DNA of 64,000 nt from Nitrospirota bacterium (GCA_016214855.1 JACRMT010000012.1:186001-250000); one strand, 5' to 3'. Positions 42,953 through 53,039 are shown, numbered from the stretch's first letter. Translations and numbers: made by a program. Notes: generated by a model not told the origin, from the sequence alone.

Positions 42953-43171
42953 TTCAGGGCCTCCTTTGTCTTGTCAAAATATTGCTTTGCAATATCCTTT
43001 GGGTAAGCAGAAATTACCTTCGACAGCTCCTCAGGATATCTCGTTACAATGCTTGAACTGTTGACTTTGCCGATAAAATCAAGAAGGCTTTCCGGGAATT
43101 TTAAACAGATGCTCCGCAGTAACAAGATCGTATTCAGATGCGGACAGCCAGTTTTCGGTCTCTTTCCTCAT
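42919..43171 (-). pseudogene. HEPN toxin gene with an internal deletion and frameshift
   Basis: ATG at 43171 opens MRKETENWLSASEYDLVTAE, a normal HEPN N-terminus, but this frame stops 30 codons in. The HEPN C-terminus (SLLDFIGKVNSSSIVTRYPE … KTKEALNWLRQ) continues in the next frame to 42919. The middle ~45 residues, with the R-x4–6-H catalytic motif, are missing. Toxin activity is not expected. Confidence 0.75.
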
Positions 43172-43243
43172 GATGCTAAGTATAATACAAAAGCCAACTT
43201 ATTCAAATGAAGTAATTAAATATGGAGTCCTAACGGAGTTTTC

Positions 43244-43341
43244 TGGCGGGAGCGTGTGGGAATCGAACCCACCCTGCCCGCTTTTGGCAGGCAACACTGG
43301 ATTTGAAGTCCAGGAGGGACACCAGAACCCTATGCACTCCC
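43244..43341 (-). tRNA. selC: tRNA-Sec (selenocysteine, anticodon TCA)
   Basis: 98 nt with encoded CCA. Anticodon stem CTGGA/TCCAG around CTTCAAA, anticodon TCA. Long variable arm (CCTGCC … GGGCAGG) and an extended acceptor (GGGAGTG with CGCTCCC, plus discriminator G). The T-arm is GTGGG TTCGATT CCCAC. It decodes UGA as selenocysteine. Its 3' 26 nt are copied at 40105–40130. No selA/selB are in the window. Confidence 0.95.
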
Positions 43342-43403
43342 GTGCTTGATATTAAAGGATTTTTCCGGGATAAAGCAACCCTGTTTTTATCGGGCTAAAT
43401 AGC

Positions 43404-43433
43404 TTGTCACTGAATTTTCAGATAAGGTATACT
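43404..43433 (+). promoter_or_regulatory. Sigma70-type promoter for smc
   Basis: TTGTCA (43404–43409) and TATACT (43428–43433) with an 18-bp spacer, ~55 nt before the smc ATG. It is on the opposite strand from tRNA-Sec and divergent from it. Confidence 0.5.
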
Positions 43434-43488
43434 AACAGGCCTAAAGACAGTGATTTGCATTCATTTCTATTACTAATAATACAAACAC

Positions 43489-46400
43489 ATGCGCGTCGAA
43501 AAAATCGAACTCATAGGCTTCAAGTCCTTTGCGGACAAAACCGTGTTCAGCCTGCACCCGGGCATAACCTGTATTGTCGGCCCCAACGGATGCGGCAAGA
43601 GCAATATTGTCGACGCCTTCAGATGGGTGTTGGGCGAGCAGAGCGCAAAGAGCCTCAGAGGCGAGAAGATGGAAGAGGTGATCTTCAACGGTTCTGCTTC
43701 CAAAAAGCAGAAGGGCATGTCAGAGGTGACGCTGCTCGTTTCCGGCCTAAGCGCAGCGACTCCTTCAGGCAACGGCGATAATGGACAGTCGTCGTCTGAC
43801 CTGGTCTCGGTCTCCCGCAGACTCTACCGCTCGGGCGAAAGCGAATACCTGATCAACAAGCAGCCCTGCAGGCTGAAGGATCTCAAGGACGTCTTCCTCG
43901 ATACCGGTCTTGACTTCAGGAGCTATTCCATATTGGAGCAGGGAAGGATCAGCGCGATCCTGAACTCAAAACCCCTGGAGAGAAGGTTCATTATCGAGGA
44001 AGTTGCCGGGGTCATGAAATACAAGGTGAGGAAGGCAGAAGCGCTTTCGAAGCTTGAATCGTCCCGCCTTAACCTTGCCAGGATCGGCGACATCATCTCT
44101 GAGGTTAAGAAGCAGATCAATATCCTTGACCGGCTTGCAAAAAAGGCTGAGCGGTACAAGAAGCTCAGAGCAGAGCTCAATACGATCGAACTGAAGATCG
44201 CCCGCAGAGAATACCAGCAGATGACCGATTCCCTGTTCGCGATAAACGAGGAATACGGCGCGCTTAAAGAGAAGGAAGCAGTTCTGGGCGCCGGGATCAC
44301 CGAGATAGAAAACAGGACTCAGACAAGGAGGATCAACCTTGTCGAAAAAGAGAAGGCCCTTGACCTTGTCCAGCAGGACTTTCAGGCAGTGGAGAAGGAT
44401 ATTGCCGAGATCAACCGGCTCATCTCGGTCAGCGGGCAGGACATTATCAACTATGAGGAGTTCCACGCAAAGTTCCTCCAGCAGGCAGAAGAGATCGTGC
44501 AGAGGATAGCTGCATTGACCGCCCGGTACAGCGAACTTGAGGCTAACGGGGCACGGATCTCCGAGGAGATCGAGGCTGCCACTTCAGTGCTCAGGGAAAA
44601 GACCGATGCCTTTAAGGTGGTAGAACAGGAACTGTCGCAAAAAGAAGAAGCTATAGAAGAGAAGAGGCGTCAGATCTTCGCCATATCCGAGCAGATCAGC
44701 AGGACCAGGAACGAGAAGGCCAGGCATCAGATCTCGTTTGATTCCCTTGAGAAGAAGGAAACGCTTGCGATCGCTGATTCTGAAGATTCCCGCAAGGTCC
44801 TTGCTGAAGTAGAATCAGCAATTGCTGCGGCAGAGTCAGAGATCCTCGGCAGGAACAACGAGGCCCTGCTGCTGAAAGAAAAAAAGGAGATCGTCGGTCA
44901 GGAGCTCGCCTCGCAGAAGGCAAGGCTGGAGAATATCACCAGAACACTTGCCGAGGCACGCGAAGAGTTTGCCTCCTTTACCTCAAGGCTCGATTCACTG
45001 AAAGAGATCGTGCTCGATAAGCCGACGAGAGAACTGCTTGCATCAAGCGGCAATGTGCGGCTCCTTGCCTCTGTTTCGGATGTTTTTGAGGTCCAGGCAG
45101 AATATGAGAAGGCAATAGAGAGCGCCCTGTCTGAAAAGGCCGATTCATTTGTGGTTGAGGCTTCCGAAGATATTGAACATGCAATCGATGACCTGAAGGG
45201 AAAATCCCTCGATAAGGCATCGTTCATCACCATAGCACCTCCCCTCTTTACCCTGCCGTCACAGGTCCCCGCGGGTATTGTCGGCAAGGCCCTGGACTTT
45301 GTGCGCATTAAGGAAGGATATACCCGGGTCGCAGAGAACCTGCTCGGCAACATTGTGATCGTGCAGGATGTGCGGGCTGCGCTTGAACTGCGGCAGAGCA
45401 CAGACCAGTTCCTTCTGGTAACGCTTTCCGGCGAGGTGATAGAACCGTCAGGGGCTGTTATCGTCGGCGGGGAAAGAGGCATATTCCGCAGAAAGCGCGA
45501 GATACGGGAGCTCGAGCAGCAGATAGAAGAAAAGAAGGCTGCCATAGAGGCAATAAACAGTGAGATGCGGCTTGTTCAAGAGTCCATACAGCAGAAAGAG
45601 GAAGAGATAAGGTCGGTCGAGAATTCCCTGCACAGCTTTGAGAAGGAGATCTCTCTTGCACGCATGACCGTTGAGACCTATTTTGCCGATAAAGAGCGGA
45701 TCGGCAAGAAGCTTTCCTATCTCACGATGGAACTGGAGCAGATCATCCGTGAAAAGGAATCCCTGAAAGGGTTCATGACCCATGCCGAGGCAGAGGCCGC
45801 TGCCCAGGAAGCGAAGAAGGCCGAAATGGAGCTGGAGATGCAGGGGCTTCAGGAAGGCATATCGCAGAAGAAAGAGGAGATAGAGCTGTTCAGGGCAGAG
45901 GTGACGGAACTGAGGATGCAGACTGCAACGAACCGTGAAAAGCTCGAGTCTGTCAGGAATGAGATGGAGGCATCTGTCAGCACGCGGGAAGAGCTCGGCA
46001 GGAAGAAGGACGAGGTCGGAAACGAGATCGGGTCGAATCAGGCAAGAATATCACAGAGAAAGGCCGAGATCAGGGACCATGAGGAACGGCTGAAGACACG
46101 GGTCACTGAGGCAGACAGCCTTGGCCAGGACATAACCAGGCGGAAAGATGAGATCGCCCTTGAGAATGAAGCGCTGTTTGCTGTTGACCAGGAGCTGAAG
46201 ACCCTGAGACAGAATGCTTCTGCTACCACGGCAAGGATCAGTGAACTGGATGTTGCCCGCGCAGAGCACAAAATGCGCATAGAGAATATATCCGAGCATG
46301 TCATGACAAATTACGGGATGGAAATAGCCAATGAGGAGCTTCTGGAGATCACTCCTGAAGAAGAGGAGAAGGTCATTGAGCTGAGAAGCAAGATCCAGGA

Positions 46401-47001
46401 GATCGGCCCGGTGAACCTCGGAACGCTTGACGAGTATGAAGAGCTTCGCACGCGGTATGAGTTCATGACAAAACAGCAGGATGACCTGAACAGGTCCATC
46501 ACGGAACTGGAAGAGGCCATAACAAAGATAAACAGCACCACACGGAAAAAGCTGAGAGATGCCTTCGAGGCACTCAGGACAAAATTTGCCGAGGTCTTTA
46601 CAACACTGTTCGGCGGCGGCAGGGCAGAGCTTGTCCTTACGGATGAAAGCAATATCCTCGAAACAGGCATCGATATCATAGCCCAGCCTCCGGGGAAAAG
46701 GGTGCAGAACATCCACCTTCTTTCCGGCGGCGAACAGGCGCTTACAGCCCTGTCGCTCCAGTTCGCCAGTTTCCTTATCAAGCCTACGCCTCTCTGCATA
46801 CTTGACGAGGCTGACGCGCCTCTTGATGAGTCGAATACCGAGCGGTATGCAAAGATGCTGCAGGGCCTTTCGCAGGAAACGCAGTTCATCGTTGTCACGC
46901 ACAACAGGACCACCATGGGAGTTGCCCAGCATCTTTACGGCATCACCATGGAGGAAGCAGGCGTTTCCAAGGTGATATCAATGCAGTTTGCCGAGGTCTG
47001 A
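43489..47001 (+). CDS. smc: Chromosome partition protein SMC
   Basis: 1170 aa. Condensin-like ATPase that organises the chromosome. Walker A GPNGCGKSN at ~32–40; two long coiled-coil arms (about 170–500 and 680–1000) around a hinge (~510–650, with GEVIEPSGAVIVGGE); C-terminal signature LSGGEQALTALSL (~1080) and Walker B LCILDEADAPLDESN (~1102). No clear ribosome site before the ATG. Length is typical. Confidence 0.97.
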   Translation: MRVEKIELIGFKSFADKTVFSLHPGITCIVGPNGCGKSNIVDAFRWVLGEQSAKSLRGEKMEEVIFNGSASKKQKGMSEVTLLVSGLSAATPSGNGDNGQSSSDLVSVSRRLYRSGESEYLINKQPCRLKDLKDVFLDTGLDFRSYSILEQGRISAILNSKPLERRFIIEEVAGVMKYKVRKAEALSKLESSRLNLARIGDIISEVKKQINILDRLAKKAERYKKLRAELNTIELKIARREYQQMTDSLFAINEEYGALKEKEAVLGAGITEIENRTQTRRINLVEKEKALDLVQQDFQAVEKDIAEINRLISVSGQDIINYEEFHAKFLQQAEEIVQRIAALTARYSELEANGARISEEIEAATSVLREKTDAFKVVEQELSQKEEAIEEKRRQIFAISEQISRTRNEKARHQISFDSLEKKETLAIADSEDSRKVLAEVESAIAAAESEILGRNNEALLLKEKKEIVGQELASQKARLENITRTLAEAREEFASFTSRLDSLKEIVLDKPTRELLASSGNVRLLASVSDVFEVQAEYEKAIESALSEKADSFVVEASEDIEHAIDDLKGKSLDKASFITIAPPLFTLPSQVPAGIVGKALDFVRIKEGYTRVAENLLGNIVIVQDVRAALELRQSTDQFLLVTLSGEVIEPSGAVIVGGERGIFRRKREIRELEQQIEEKKAAIEAINSEMRLVQESIQQKEEEIRSVENSLHSFEKEISLARMTVETYFADKERIGKKLSYLTMELEQIIREKESLKGFMTHAEAEAAAQEAKKAEMELEMQGLQEGISQKKEEIELFRAEVTELRMQTATNREKLESVRNEMEASVSTREELGRKKDEVGNEIGSNQARISQRKAEIRDHEERLKTRVTEADSLGQDITRRKDEIALENEALFAVDQELKTLRQNASATTARISELDVARAEHKMRIENISEHVMTNYGMEIANEELLEITPEEEEKVIELRSKIQEIGPVNLGTLDEYEELRTRYEFMTKQQDDLNRSITELEEAITKINSTTRKKLRDAFEALRTKFAEVFTTLFGGGRAELVLTDESNILETGIDIIAQPPGKRVQNIHLLSGGEQALTALSLQFASFLIKPTPLCILDEADAPLDESNTERYAKMLQGLSQETQFIVVTHNRTTMGVAQHLYGITMEEAGVSKVISMQFAEV

Positions 47002-47002
47002 C

Positions 47003-47341
47003 ATGGACCATAGAAGTGCGCTCCGCGTAGAGGTGAACGGGCAGATATGCGGCAAGATGATCCTTGTCGAGAGTCTCGAGATCCTGGACATCAGCATGAC
47101 CGGCATCAGATTCAATTGCATGCGGCGGGTGGATATGAACAGCCCGCACAGGATCAAGATAGAAAAGAACGATATCCTGGTGAACCTCAGAGGCACCATT
47201 GTGAGGGCCTCCTTTCGGGGGCTGCAGCAGATAGAAGAAAGAAGTCTGCCTGTGTATGAAGTGGCGATGCATTTTGACCATTTGACCGATGCTGACAAGC
47301 AGAGCCTCGAAAAGCTTATTGCCATCCTCTGTCATGAATGA
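47003..47341 (+). CDS. PilZ domain protein
   Basis: 112 aa, a single PilZ domain. Both c-di-GMP-binding motifs are present: RSALR (RxxxR, residues 4–8) and DISMTG (D/NxSxxG, near 31–36). It starts at the ATG at 47003 with GAGG upstream, right after the smc stop. It overlaps the glcD-like gene by 8 bp. It probably reads c-di-GMP made by GGDEF proteins, of which two are at 58–61 kb. Confidence 0.82.
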   Translation: MDHRSALRVEVNGQICGKMILVESLEILDISMTGIRFNCMRRVDMNSPHRIKIEKNDILVNLRGTIVRASFRGLQQIEERSLPVYEVAMHFDHLTDADKQSLEKLIAILCHE

Positions 47342-48686
47342 CCTTTCAGAACTCCTTCCCGGAAAAGTCTCCCTAGAACCTGAGGACCTGCTCTGCTACG
47401 GTTTTGATGCCTCAGGGCTTGAAGCGCCACCGGGGGCAGTTGTCTGGGCAGAGGATGTGCTTGATGTGGTCAAGGTCATGCATTATGCTCAGGAGCAGAA
47501 CATTGCGGTCATCCCCCGGGGAGCCGGCTCAGGCATGACCGGAGGATCGATACCCGCCAAGGGAGCTATTGTTCTGAGCACCGAGCGGATGAACAGGATC
47601 CTCGAGATAGACCGGGAGAACCTCACGGTCCTTGTCGAGCCGGGCGTGATCAACGGCAAGCTGCAGCGGGAACTTGAGCGCCACCGTCTTTTCTTCCCGC
47701 CTGACCCCTCAAGCATGAACTTCTGCACGATCGGCGGCAATGTTGCCGAGAATGCAGGCGGGGCGCGCGCCCTGAAATACGGCGTGACCAGGGATTATGT
47801 GATGGGCCTTGAGGCAGTGCTCCCGGATGGAAGGATCATCACGACCGGAGTCAGGACCGCTAAAGGGGTTGTCGGTTATGATCTCACCCGGCTCCTTGTC
47901 GGCTCCGAAGGAACACTCGCTTTTATAACCAAGATCAGGCTTAAGGTGCTTCCTCTTCCAGAGGATGTCATAACCCTGCTTGCACTCTTCCATGAGCTTG
48001 AACCTGCCGGCGATGCTGTTCAGCAGATCATCTCGGAAGGCATTGTGCCGCGGACCCTTGAGTTCCTGGATGCCGAGACCATACGGGCAGTCGAGAACTA
48101 TAAGACCATAGGTCTTCCCCGGGGGATCGAGGCAATGCTCCTGATCGAGCTCGACGGCGCACCCCCGGTCATCACGCGCGATGCTGAAAAGATAACCTCC
48201 CTCTGCAGAAAGCTTCAGGGAGATATCATTATGGCCGAGAACGAGCTCGCACGCCTGAAGCTTTGGGAAGCGCGCAGGGCCATTTCCCCCGCACTTTTCC
48301 ATATCAGCCCCACAAAGATCAATGAGGATATTGTGGTGCCGAGGAGCAAACTGTCAGAAATGCTGAAAAGACTGAAGATGCTTTCTGAAACGACCGGGAT
48401 AAAGATCGTGAATTTCGGCCATGCAGGCGACGGCAACATACACGTGAATCTTATGGTGGACAAGGCAAACAAGGAAGAGTATGAAAAGGCGCAGAAGCTT
48501 GTCCAGGATATATTCAGGATAACTCTTGAGCTTGGCGGCACGATCTCGGGGGAGCATGGGGTTGGACTGACCAAGCAGAACTATATTGCGATGGAGATCC
48601 ACCCTGCAGAGCTTGAGCTCATGAAGAAGATCAAGCAGGCCTTTGACCCGAAGAACCTGCTGAACCCGGGCAAGATCTTCCCGTAA
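47334..48686 (+). CDS. GlcD-like FAD-linked oxidase (glycolate/D-lactate dehydrogenase type)
   Basis: 450 aa from the ATG at 47334 (longer in-frame start at 47289 lies inside the PilZ gene). FAD_binding_4 domain with PRGAGSGMTGGSIP near 58–71 and a C-terminal domain ending in NFGHAGDGNIHVNL and GTISGEHGVG. Oxidises a 2-hydroxy acid; electron acceptor may be the GlcF-like Fe-S protein 11 kb upstream. Confidence 0.9.
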   Translation: MNDLSELLPGKVSLEPEDLLCYGFDASGLEAPPGAVVWAEDVLDVVKVMHYAQEQNIAVIPRGAGSGMTGGSIPAKGAIVLSTERMNRILEIDRENLTVLVEPGVINGKLQRELERHRLFFPPDPSSMNFCTIGGNVAENAGGARALKYGVTRDYVMGLEAVLPDGRIITTGVRTAKGVVGYDLTRLLVGSEGTLAFITKIRLKVLPLPEDVITLLALFHELEPAGDAVQQIISEGIVPRTLEFLDAETIRAVENYKTIGLPRGIEAMLLIELDGAPPVITRDAEKITSLCRKLQGDIIMAENELARLKLWEARRAISPALFHISPTKINEDIVVPRSKLSEMLKRLKMLSETTGIKIVNFGHAGDGNIHVNLMVDKANKEEYEKAQKLVQDIFRITLELGGTISGEHGVGLTKQNYIAMEIHPAELELMKKIKQAFDPKNLLNPGKIFP

Positions 48687-48699
48687 TACGACGCTATTC

Positions 48700-49425
48700 A
48701 TGGACAACATCCTTCTTGCCCTGGCCATTGTCTCTTCTGCCTGCTATGTCTTTGGCTATTACCGCATGCCTTTTTTGTTTGCAGGCCTCCTTCTTCAGAT
48801 CGCCTATCTTTTCGTCCGGGGGATCGCGCTTGACCGCATGCCGCTGGTGGGGCCGCATGATACGCTCTTCTTCATGTCGGCCTCTGTCGTGCTTTTCGCC
48901 CTGCCTGTTGCCTGGAGGATGAAGGAGCGAAAGCGGGTCCTGAATGCAGCTGTCGGCATGGCTGTCTTTTTCATGGCCATGTCATTTCTGTATAAGCCGC
49001 ACAACAGTCCGCTGCCGCCGGTGCTCAGGACATTCTGGTTTGAAACGCATGTGGCATTTTCATTTTTTTCATATGCGCTTTTCGGCATTGCCGCCATCCT
49101 TGGTGTCATGTTCATCATGAGCAGGGAGCGCGAGTTCGACCTGGTTCAGTACAAGATCAATCTTGTGGGATACTGTTTCTTTTCCGCAGCAATGATCTTC
49201 GGCGGCATCTGGGCATACCTTGCCTGGGGGACCTACTGGCTCTGGACACCCAAGGAACTCTGGACCGTGATCCTCTGGCTCTATTACAGCCTCTATCTGC
49301 ATGCGCGTTTGAGACCGTGGTGGTCCGGAAGGCCTGTGTCTGTGATGTCTGTTGCCGGTTTTCTGATAGTTCTCTTTACCTATCTTGGGGTGAGCCTCTT
49401 TATGAAGAGCTCGCATTCTTTCTGA
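48700..49425 (+). CDS. ccsA: Cytochrome c biogenesis protein CcsA (CcmC/CcsA family)
   Basis: 241 aa, about seven or eight membrane helices. It exports and presents heme for attachment to c-type cytochromes. The tryptophan-rich WWD-like motif is AWGTYWLWTPKELW (near 168–181): the usual Asp before PKE is Thr. His residues for heme ligation are in the flanking helices. 13 bp after the GlcD-like gene; pairs with the ResB-like gene downstream. Confidence 0.85.
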   Translation: MDNILLALAIVSSACYVFGYYRMPFLFAGLLLQIAYLFVRGIALDRMPLVGPHDTLFFMSASVVLFALPVAWRMKERKRVLNAAVGMAVFFMAMSFLYKPHNSPLPPVLRTFWFETHVAFSFFSYALFGIAAILGVMFIMSREREFDLVQYKINLVGYCFFSAAMIFGGIWAYLAWGTYWLWTPKELWTVILWLYYSLYLHARLRPWWSGRPVSVMSVAGFLIVLFTYLGVSLFMKSSHSF

Positions 49426-49469
49426 GGCAGTAATGAGTGATGCGTGATGAGTAACAGGAAAACACAAAG

Positions 49470-50207
49470 ATGGATTTAATAAAAAAAATATTGGGGTTCT
49501 TCATCTCGCTCAGGACAGCCATCTGGCTCCTGATAGCGCTGATCTGTCTGCTCCTCTTCGGGTCGCTTGTCATGCCGAACCATGAGGAATTCCTCGCCCT
49601 TCATACGGTTGCGCTTTTTGACTGGATGCAGGAGATGCCGATGAGCATTACCTGGTGGTTATGGGCCTGCATTGCCGTGCTCTCGCTGCTTACTGCCAAT
49701 ACGCTGGTCTGCAGCGTCGAGTCGCTGCTCAGAAAACGGGAATCGCGGCAATGGCTCCTGATCATCTCTCCCCAGGTGATGCATATCGGATTTCTTTTTA
49801 TCCTGCTTGCCCATCTCCTCAGCTCATACAACAGCTTTAAGGGAATTACCTATGCATACCAGAATTCAGTGTTCCAGCTGCCGAACAACCTTGAGGTGAG
49901 GTTCAACAAGGTCAATGCCGATGTTGATGCCATGGGATATGTAAAGGACTGGTCAGCAGATATAGAATATGTTAAAGATGGCAAAACGCTTTCTCAGGAC
50001 AGGATACTTCCTAACAGCCCGTCGTTCAAAGAAGGCCTCGGCATCTATATCAAGACCGTGAAGGTGGCTCCCTTTCCCGTTGCAATGATCGAGGTGAGCA
50101 GGGAACCCGGCGCGCCCTGGGCCCTTGTCGGCGGCATCCTCTTCATGCTCGGCATGGTCACGCTGCTTTCCCTGAAGATCAGGCAGGAAGAACCCAATGA
50201 ATCCTGA
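49470..50207 (+). CDS. ResB/Ccs1-like cytochrome c biogenesis protein, short form
   Basis: 245 aa. Three N-terminal membrane helices (ISLRTAIWLLIALICLL; TWWLWACIAVLSLLTANTLV; IGFLFILLAHLL), a periplasmic domain and a C-terminal helix (WALVGGILFMLGMVTL). The helix pattern matches ResB, though the family is usually longer. Partner of CcsA in system II cytochrome c maturation. Confidence 0.8.
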   Translation: MDLIKKILGFFISLRTAIWLLIALICLLLFGSLVMPNHEEFLALHTVALFDWMQEMPMSITWWLWACIAVLSLLTANTLVCSVESLLRKRESRQWLLIISPQVMHIGFLFILLAHLLSSYNSFKGITYAYQNSVFQLPNNLEVRFNKVNADVDAMGYVKDWSADIEYVKDGKTLSQDRILPNSPSFKEGLGIYIKTVKVAPFPVAMIEVSREPGAPWALVGGILFMLGMVTLLSLKIRQEEPNES

Positions 50208-50543
50208 GAGGCTGTAACGGACATCTAATGCGGCCCTTGGCTCAGCGCCGCATTAGACTGCGGTTCACTGATTTTTCTTCGGGTCTTTAATTAATTGGCT
50301 CAGAAGCGTGAGCTGTTCCTGTTGAATTGAAATAAGTTCTCTCCATTGCTTCTCCAGAATATACGGGTATGGATCAAATGCCTCGCCGTATCTGATCAGA
50401 ATAAATGAATTCAGGAATTCAAAAACAGGTATTGCATGAGCGGCCCAGGATATGCAATGCTATCCCTAAAGGGGGACTATTCATGGCTGCCTCCTATGTT
50501 TTCTTACAGCATGAGGCATGGTGCGAATAACAAAAATGAACCC
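50208..50543. other. Intergenic region before the histidine kinase
   Basis: About 336 bp without a firm gene. It holds a hairpin (50225–50256) and, on the minus strand, an open frame of ~60 codons (about 50268–50450, containing RYGEAFDPYPYILEKQWREL) that has no usual start codon. This may be a decayed gene. The HK gene has in-frame ATGs from 50436. Confidence 0.4.
50225..50256. other. Perfect 9-bp stem hairpin after the ResB-like gene
   Basis: CTAATGCGG and CCGCATTAG flank a 14-nt loop, 17 nt after the stop. No T-run follows, so a weak terminator or RNA end-protecting hairpin is the most that can be said. Confidence 0.45.
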
Positions 50544-53030
50544 ATGAACAGACTGACACCATTCAGGATCGTTTTTTTCTACATCCTTGCAGGAGGCCTC
50601 TGGATCCTGTTTTCTGACAAGCTCCTCGCATCCCTCACGAGGGACCCTGATAAGCTCATACTGATTCAGACCTATAAGGGCCTCTTTTATATCGCTTTGA
50701 CAGCTGCGCTGTTGTTTGTCCTCATCCGCAGGTACTCCCGTCAGCAGAAGGAGATCGAAGCTGCCCTCAGGACTGCGGTGGACCGGACCATTGAAGAGAG
50801 GAGCAGGGCAGACGCTATTGTTGCCGCGATCGGCGACGGCATAAGCATTCAGGATACGGACTTTAAGATCATCTACCAGAACGAGGCGCAGAAGAGAATC
50901 GTCGGAGACCACCTGGGTGAATACTGCTACATGGCTTATGAGAAGAGGGAAAAGGCGTGCGAAGGGTGCCCGGTCGGACTGTCGTTCGCGGACGGAGGCA
51001 TTCATACGGTTGAGCGGTCTGCACCTACAGAAAGAGGTCTGATCCATGTCGAGATTACAGCATCGCCGCTGAGGGATGCAACAGGGAAGATCATTGCAGG
51101 CATTGAAGCGGTCAGGGACATTACCGAGAGGAAGAAAAACCTTGAAGATCTTAGGGCCATGAATGAGCGCATGAATGCAATACTGCAGACCTCTCCTGAG
51201 GCCATTATGACCCTCACCCCGGAAGGGATCGTAACTTTGTGGAACAAGGCGGCAGAGAAGATCTTTGGATGGACAGCGGATGAAGTGATAGGGAAGTTCT
51301 ATCCTCTTGTTCCGGAAAATAAGCTTGCAGAGTTTCAGGCTACCGTGAAGAGAATGATGCAGGGAGAATCATTCTTCGACAGGGAGTTTATGCGTCAAAA
51401 GAAAGACGGTTCACCTGTCGTGATCAGTCTTTCCGGTGCGCCGCTTCGGGATGCTGACGGCAGGATTGTCAGTCTAATCGGTGTGTTGTCCGACATTACC
51501 GAACGCAAATGGATGGAAGAGGCGCTGAAAAAAAGCGCAAAGGATTACCGTCTGCTGTTCGATAGCAACCCCCATCCCATGTGGGTGTATGATCTTGAAA
51601 CCCTCTCGTTCCTCGCTGTCAATGATGCAGCAGTCAAACACTACGGCTACACAAAGGATGAATTCCTGCACATGACCATTAAGGACATCAGGCCGCCAGA
51701 GGATGTTCCTGCGCTTCTTGAAAATATATCCCGTGTGACAGAAGGAATGAACGAGGCAGGCATATGGAGGCATAGGAAAAAGGACAACTCCATTATCTAT
51801 GTTGAGATAATGTCGCATACCCTTGATTTCTCCGGCAGACAGTCAAAAGTTGTGCTCGCAAGTGATCTGACCGAGCGCATGAAACTTGAAGAGCAGCTGC
51901 GACATGCCCAGAAAATGGAGGCAGTCGGTCAGCTTGCCGGCGGGATCGCCCATGATTTCAATAACATTCTCACGGCAATCATCGGGTATGGCAACCTTCT
52001 CCGGATGAAAATGCGGGAAGATGATCCGCTGCGGATTGATGCGGATGAGATACTCAAGGCTGCTGAGAAGGCAGCAACCTTGACACAGAGCCTTCTTGCC
52101 TTCAGCAGAAAGCAGATCATCAGCCTGAAAGCGGTTGATCTGAACGAGATCGTGAGAAGAGTTGAGAAGCTGCTGCTGCGGGTCATGGGCGAAGATATTG
52201 AGCTCAAATCTGATCTTGCCAAAGAGAACCTGACAGTGCTTGCAGACAGCAGCCAGATCGAACAGGTCCTCATAAATCTTGCAACCAATGCAAGGGATGC
52301 CATGCCTGGAGCCGGGATGTTCATTATCGAGACGGAACTGGTGATGCTGGACAGAGAATTTCTCCATGCCCATGGCTATGGAAAACCCGGTCTGTACGCC
52401 CTTTTGTCTGTAGATGATACCGGGGAGGGTATGGATGAGTCTACACGGCAGAAGATATTCGAGCCTTTTTTCACGACTAAGGAGGTCGGCAAGGGTACCG
52501 GGCTTGGCCTCTCCATCGTTTATGGCATCGTAAAGCAGCATAACGGATATATCAATGTGTACAGCGAGATCGGTAAGGGGACGACATTCAGGATCTATCT
52601 CCCTATCGTAGAGGCTGAGATCAGTGAACTCAAACCTCCCGAACCGGCAGTAGCACGGAGGGGAACTGAAACCGTGCTTGTTGCAGAGGACGACGAGACC
52701 CTGCGAAAGCTGGTCAGCTCAGTTCTTCAGAACTTCGGGTATTCCGTGATAATTGCTGCAGACGGGGCTGAGGCTGTGGCGAAATTCATGGCTGATCAGG
52801 ACAGGATCCAGCTGCTTATTCTCGATGTGGTGATGCCCAAAAAAAACGGCAGGGAGGCGTTCGAAGAGATCAAGGCAATACAGCCTGATGTCAGGGTGCT
52901 TTTCACCAGCGGGTACACTGCCAACATCATCCACAAGAAGGGCATAATTGAGGCAGGACTGAATTTTATCCATAAGCCGGTTTCTCCCAACGAACTTCTG
53001 ATAAAGGTAAGAGAAATCCTTGATCAGTAA
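50544..53030 (+). CDS. Hybrid sensor histidine kinase with PAS domains and receiver domain
   Basis: About 828 aa from the ATG at 50544, chosen because the first membrane segment ([20 protein letters not shown]) begins at once; an in-frame ATG at 50436 exists. Two membrane helices are followed by three PAS-like domains (from ~85, 200 and 320). The HisKA motif [20 protein letters not shown] has the phospho-His, then the HATPase with [11 protein letters not shown]. The C-terminal receiver has the Asp in [13 protein letters not shown]. No separate response regulator is adjacent. Confidence 0.88.
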   Translation: MNRLTPFRIVFFYILAGGLWILFSDKLLASLTRDPDKLILIQTYKGLFYIALTAALLFVLIRRYSRQQKEIEAALRTAVDRTIEERSRADAIVAAIGDGISIQDTDFKIIYQNEAQKRIVGDHLGEYCYMAYEKREKACEGCPVGLSFADGGIHTVERSAPTERGLIHVEITASPLRDATGKIIAGIEAVRDITERKKNLEDLRAMNERMNAILQTSPEAIMTLTPEGIVTLWNKAAEKIFGWTADEVIGKFYPLVPENKLAEFQATVKRMMQGESFFDREFMRQKKDGSPVVISLSGAPLRDADGRIVSLIGVLSDITERKWMEEALKKSAKDYRLLFDSNPHPMWVYDLETLSFLAVNDAAVKHYGYTKDEFLHMTIKDIRPPEDVPALLENISRVTEGMNEAGIWRHRKKDNSIIYVEIMSHTLDFSGRQSKVVLASDLTERMKLEEQLRHAQKMEAVGQLAGGIAHDFNNILTAIIGYGNLLRMKMREDDPLRIDADEILKAAEKAATLTQSLLAFSRKQIISLKAVDLNEIVRRVEKLLLRVMGEDIELKSDLAKENLTVLADSSQIEQVLINLATNARDAMPGAGMFIIETELVMLDREFLHAHGYGKPGLYALLSVDDTGEGMDESTRQKIFEPFFTTKEVGKGTGLGLSIVYGIVKQHNGYINVYSEIGKGTTFRIYLPIVEAEISELKPPEPAVARRGTETVLVAEDDETLRKLVSSVLQNFGYSVIIAADGAEAVAKFMADQDRIQLLILDVVMPKKNGREAFEEIKAIQPDVRVLFTSGYTANIIHKKGIIEAGLNFIHKPVSPNELLIKVREILDQ

Positions 53031-53039
53031 GCCTTTTTC

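Noticed and set aside
43342-43403. Imperfect inverted repeat between tRNA-Sec and the smc promoter as a terminator
   Set aside because: The stem is interrupted and no gene ends there.
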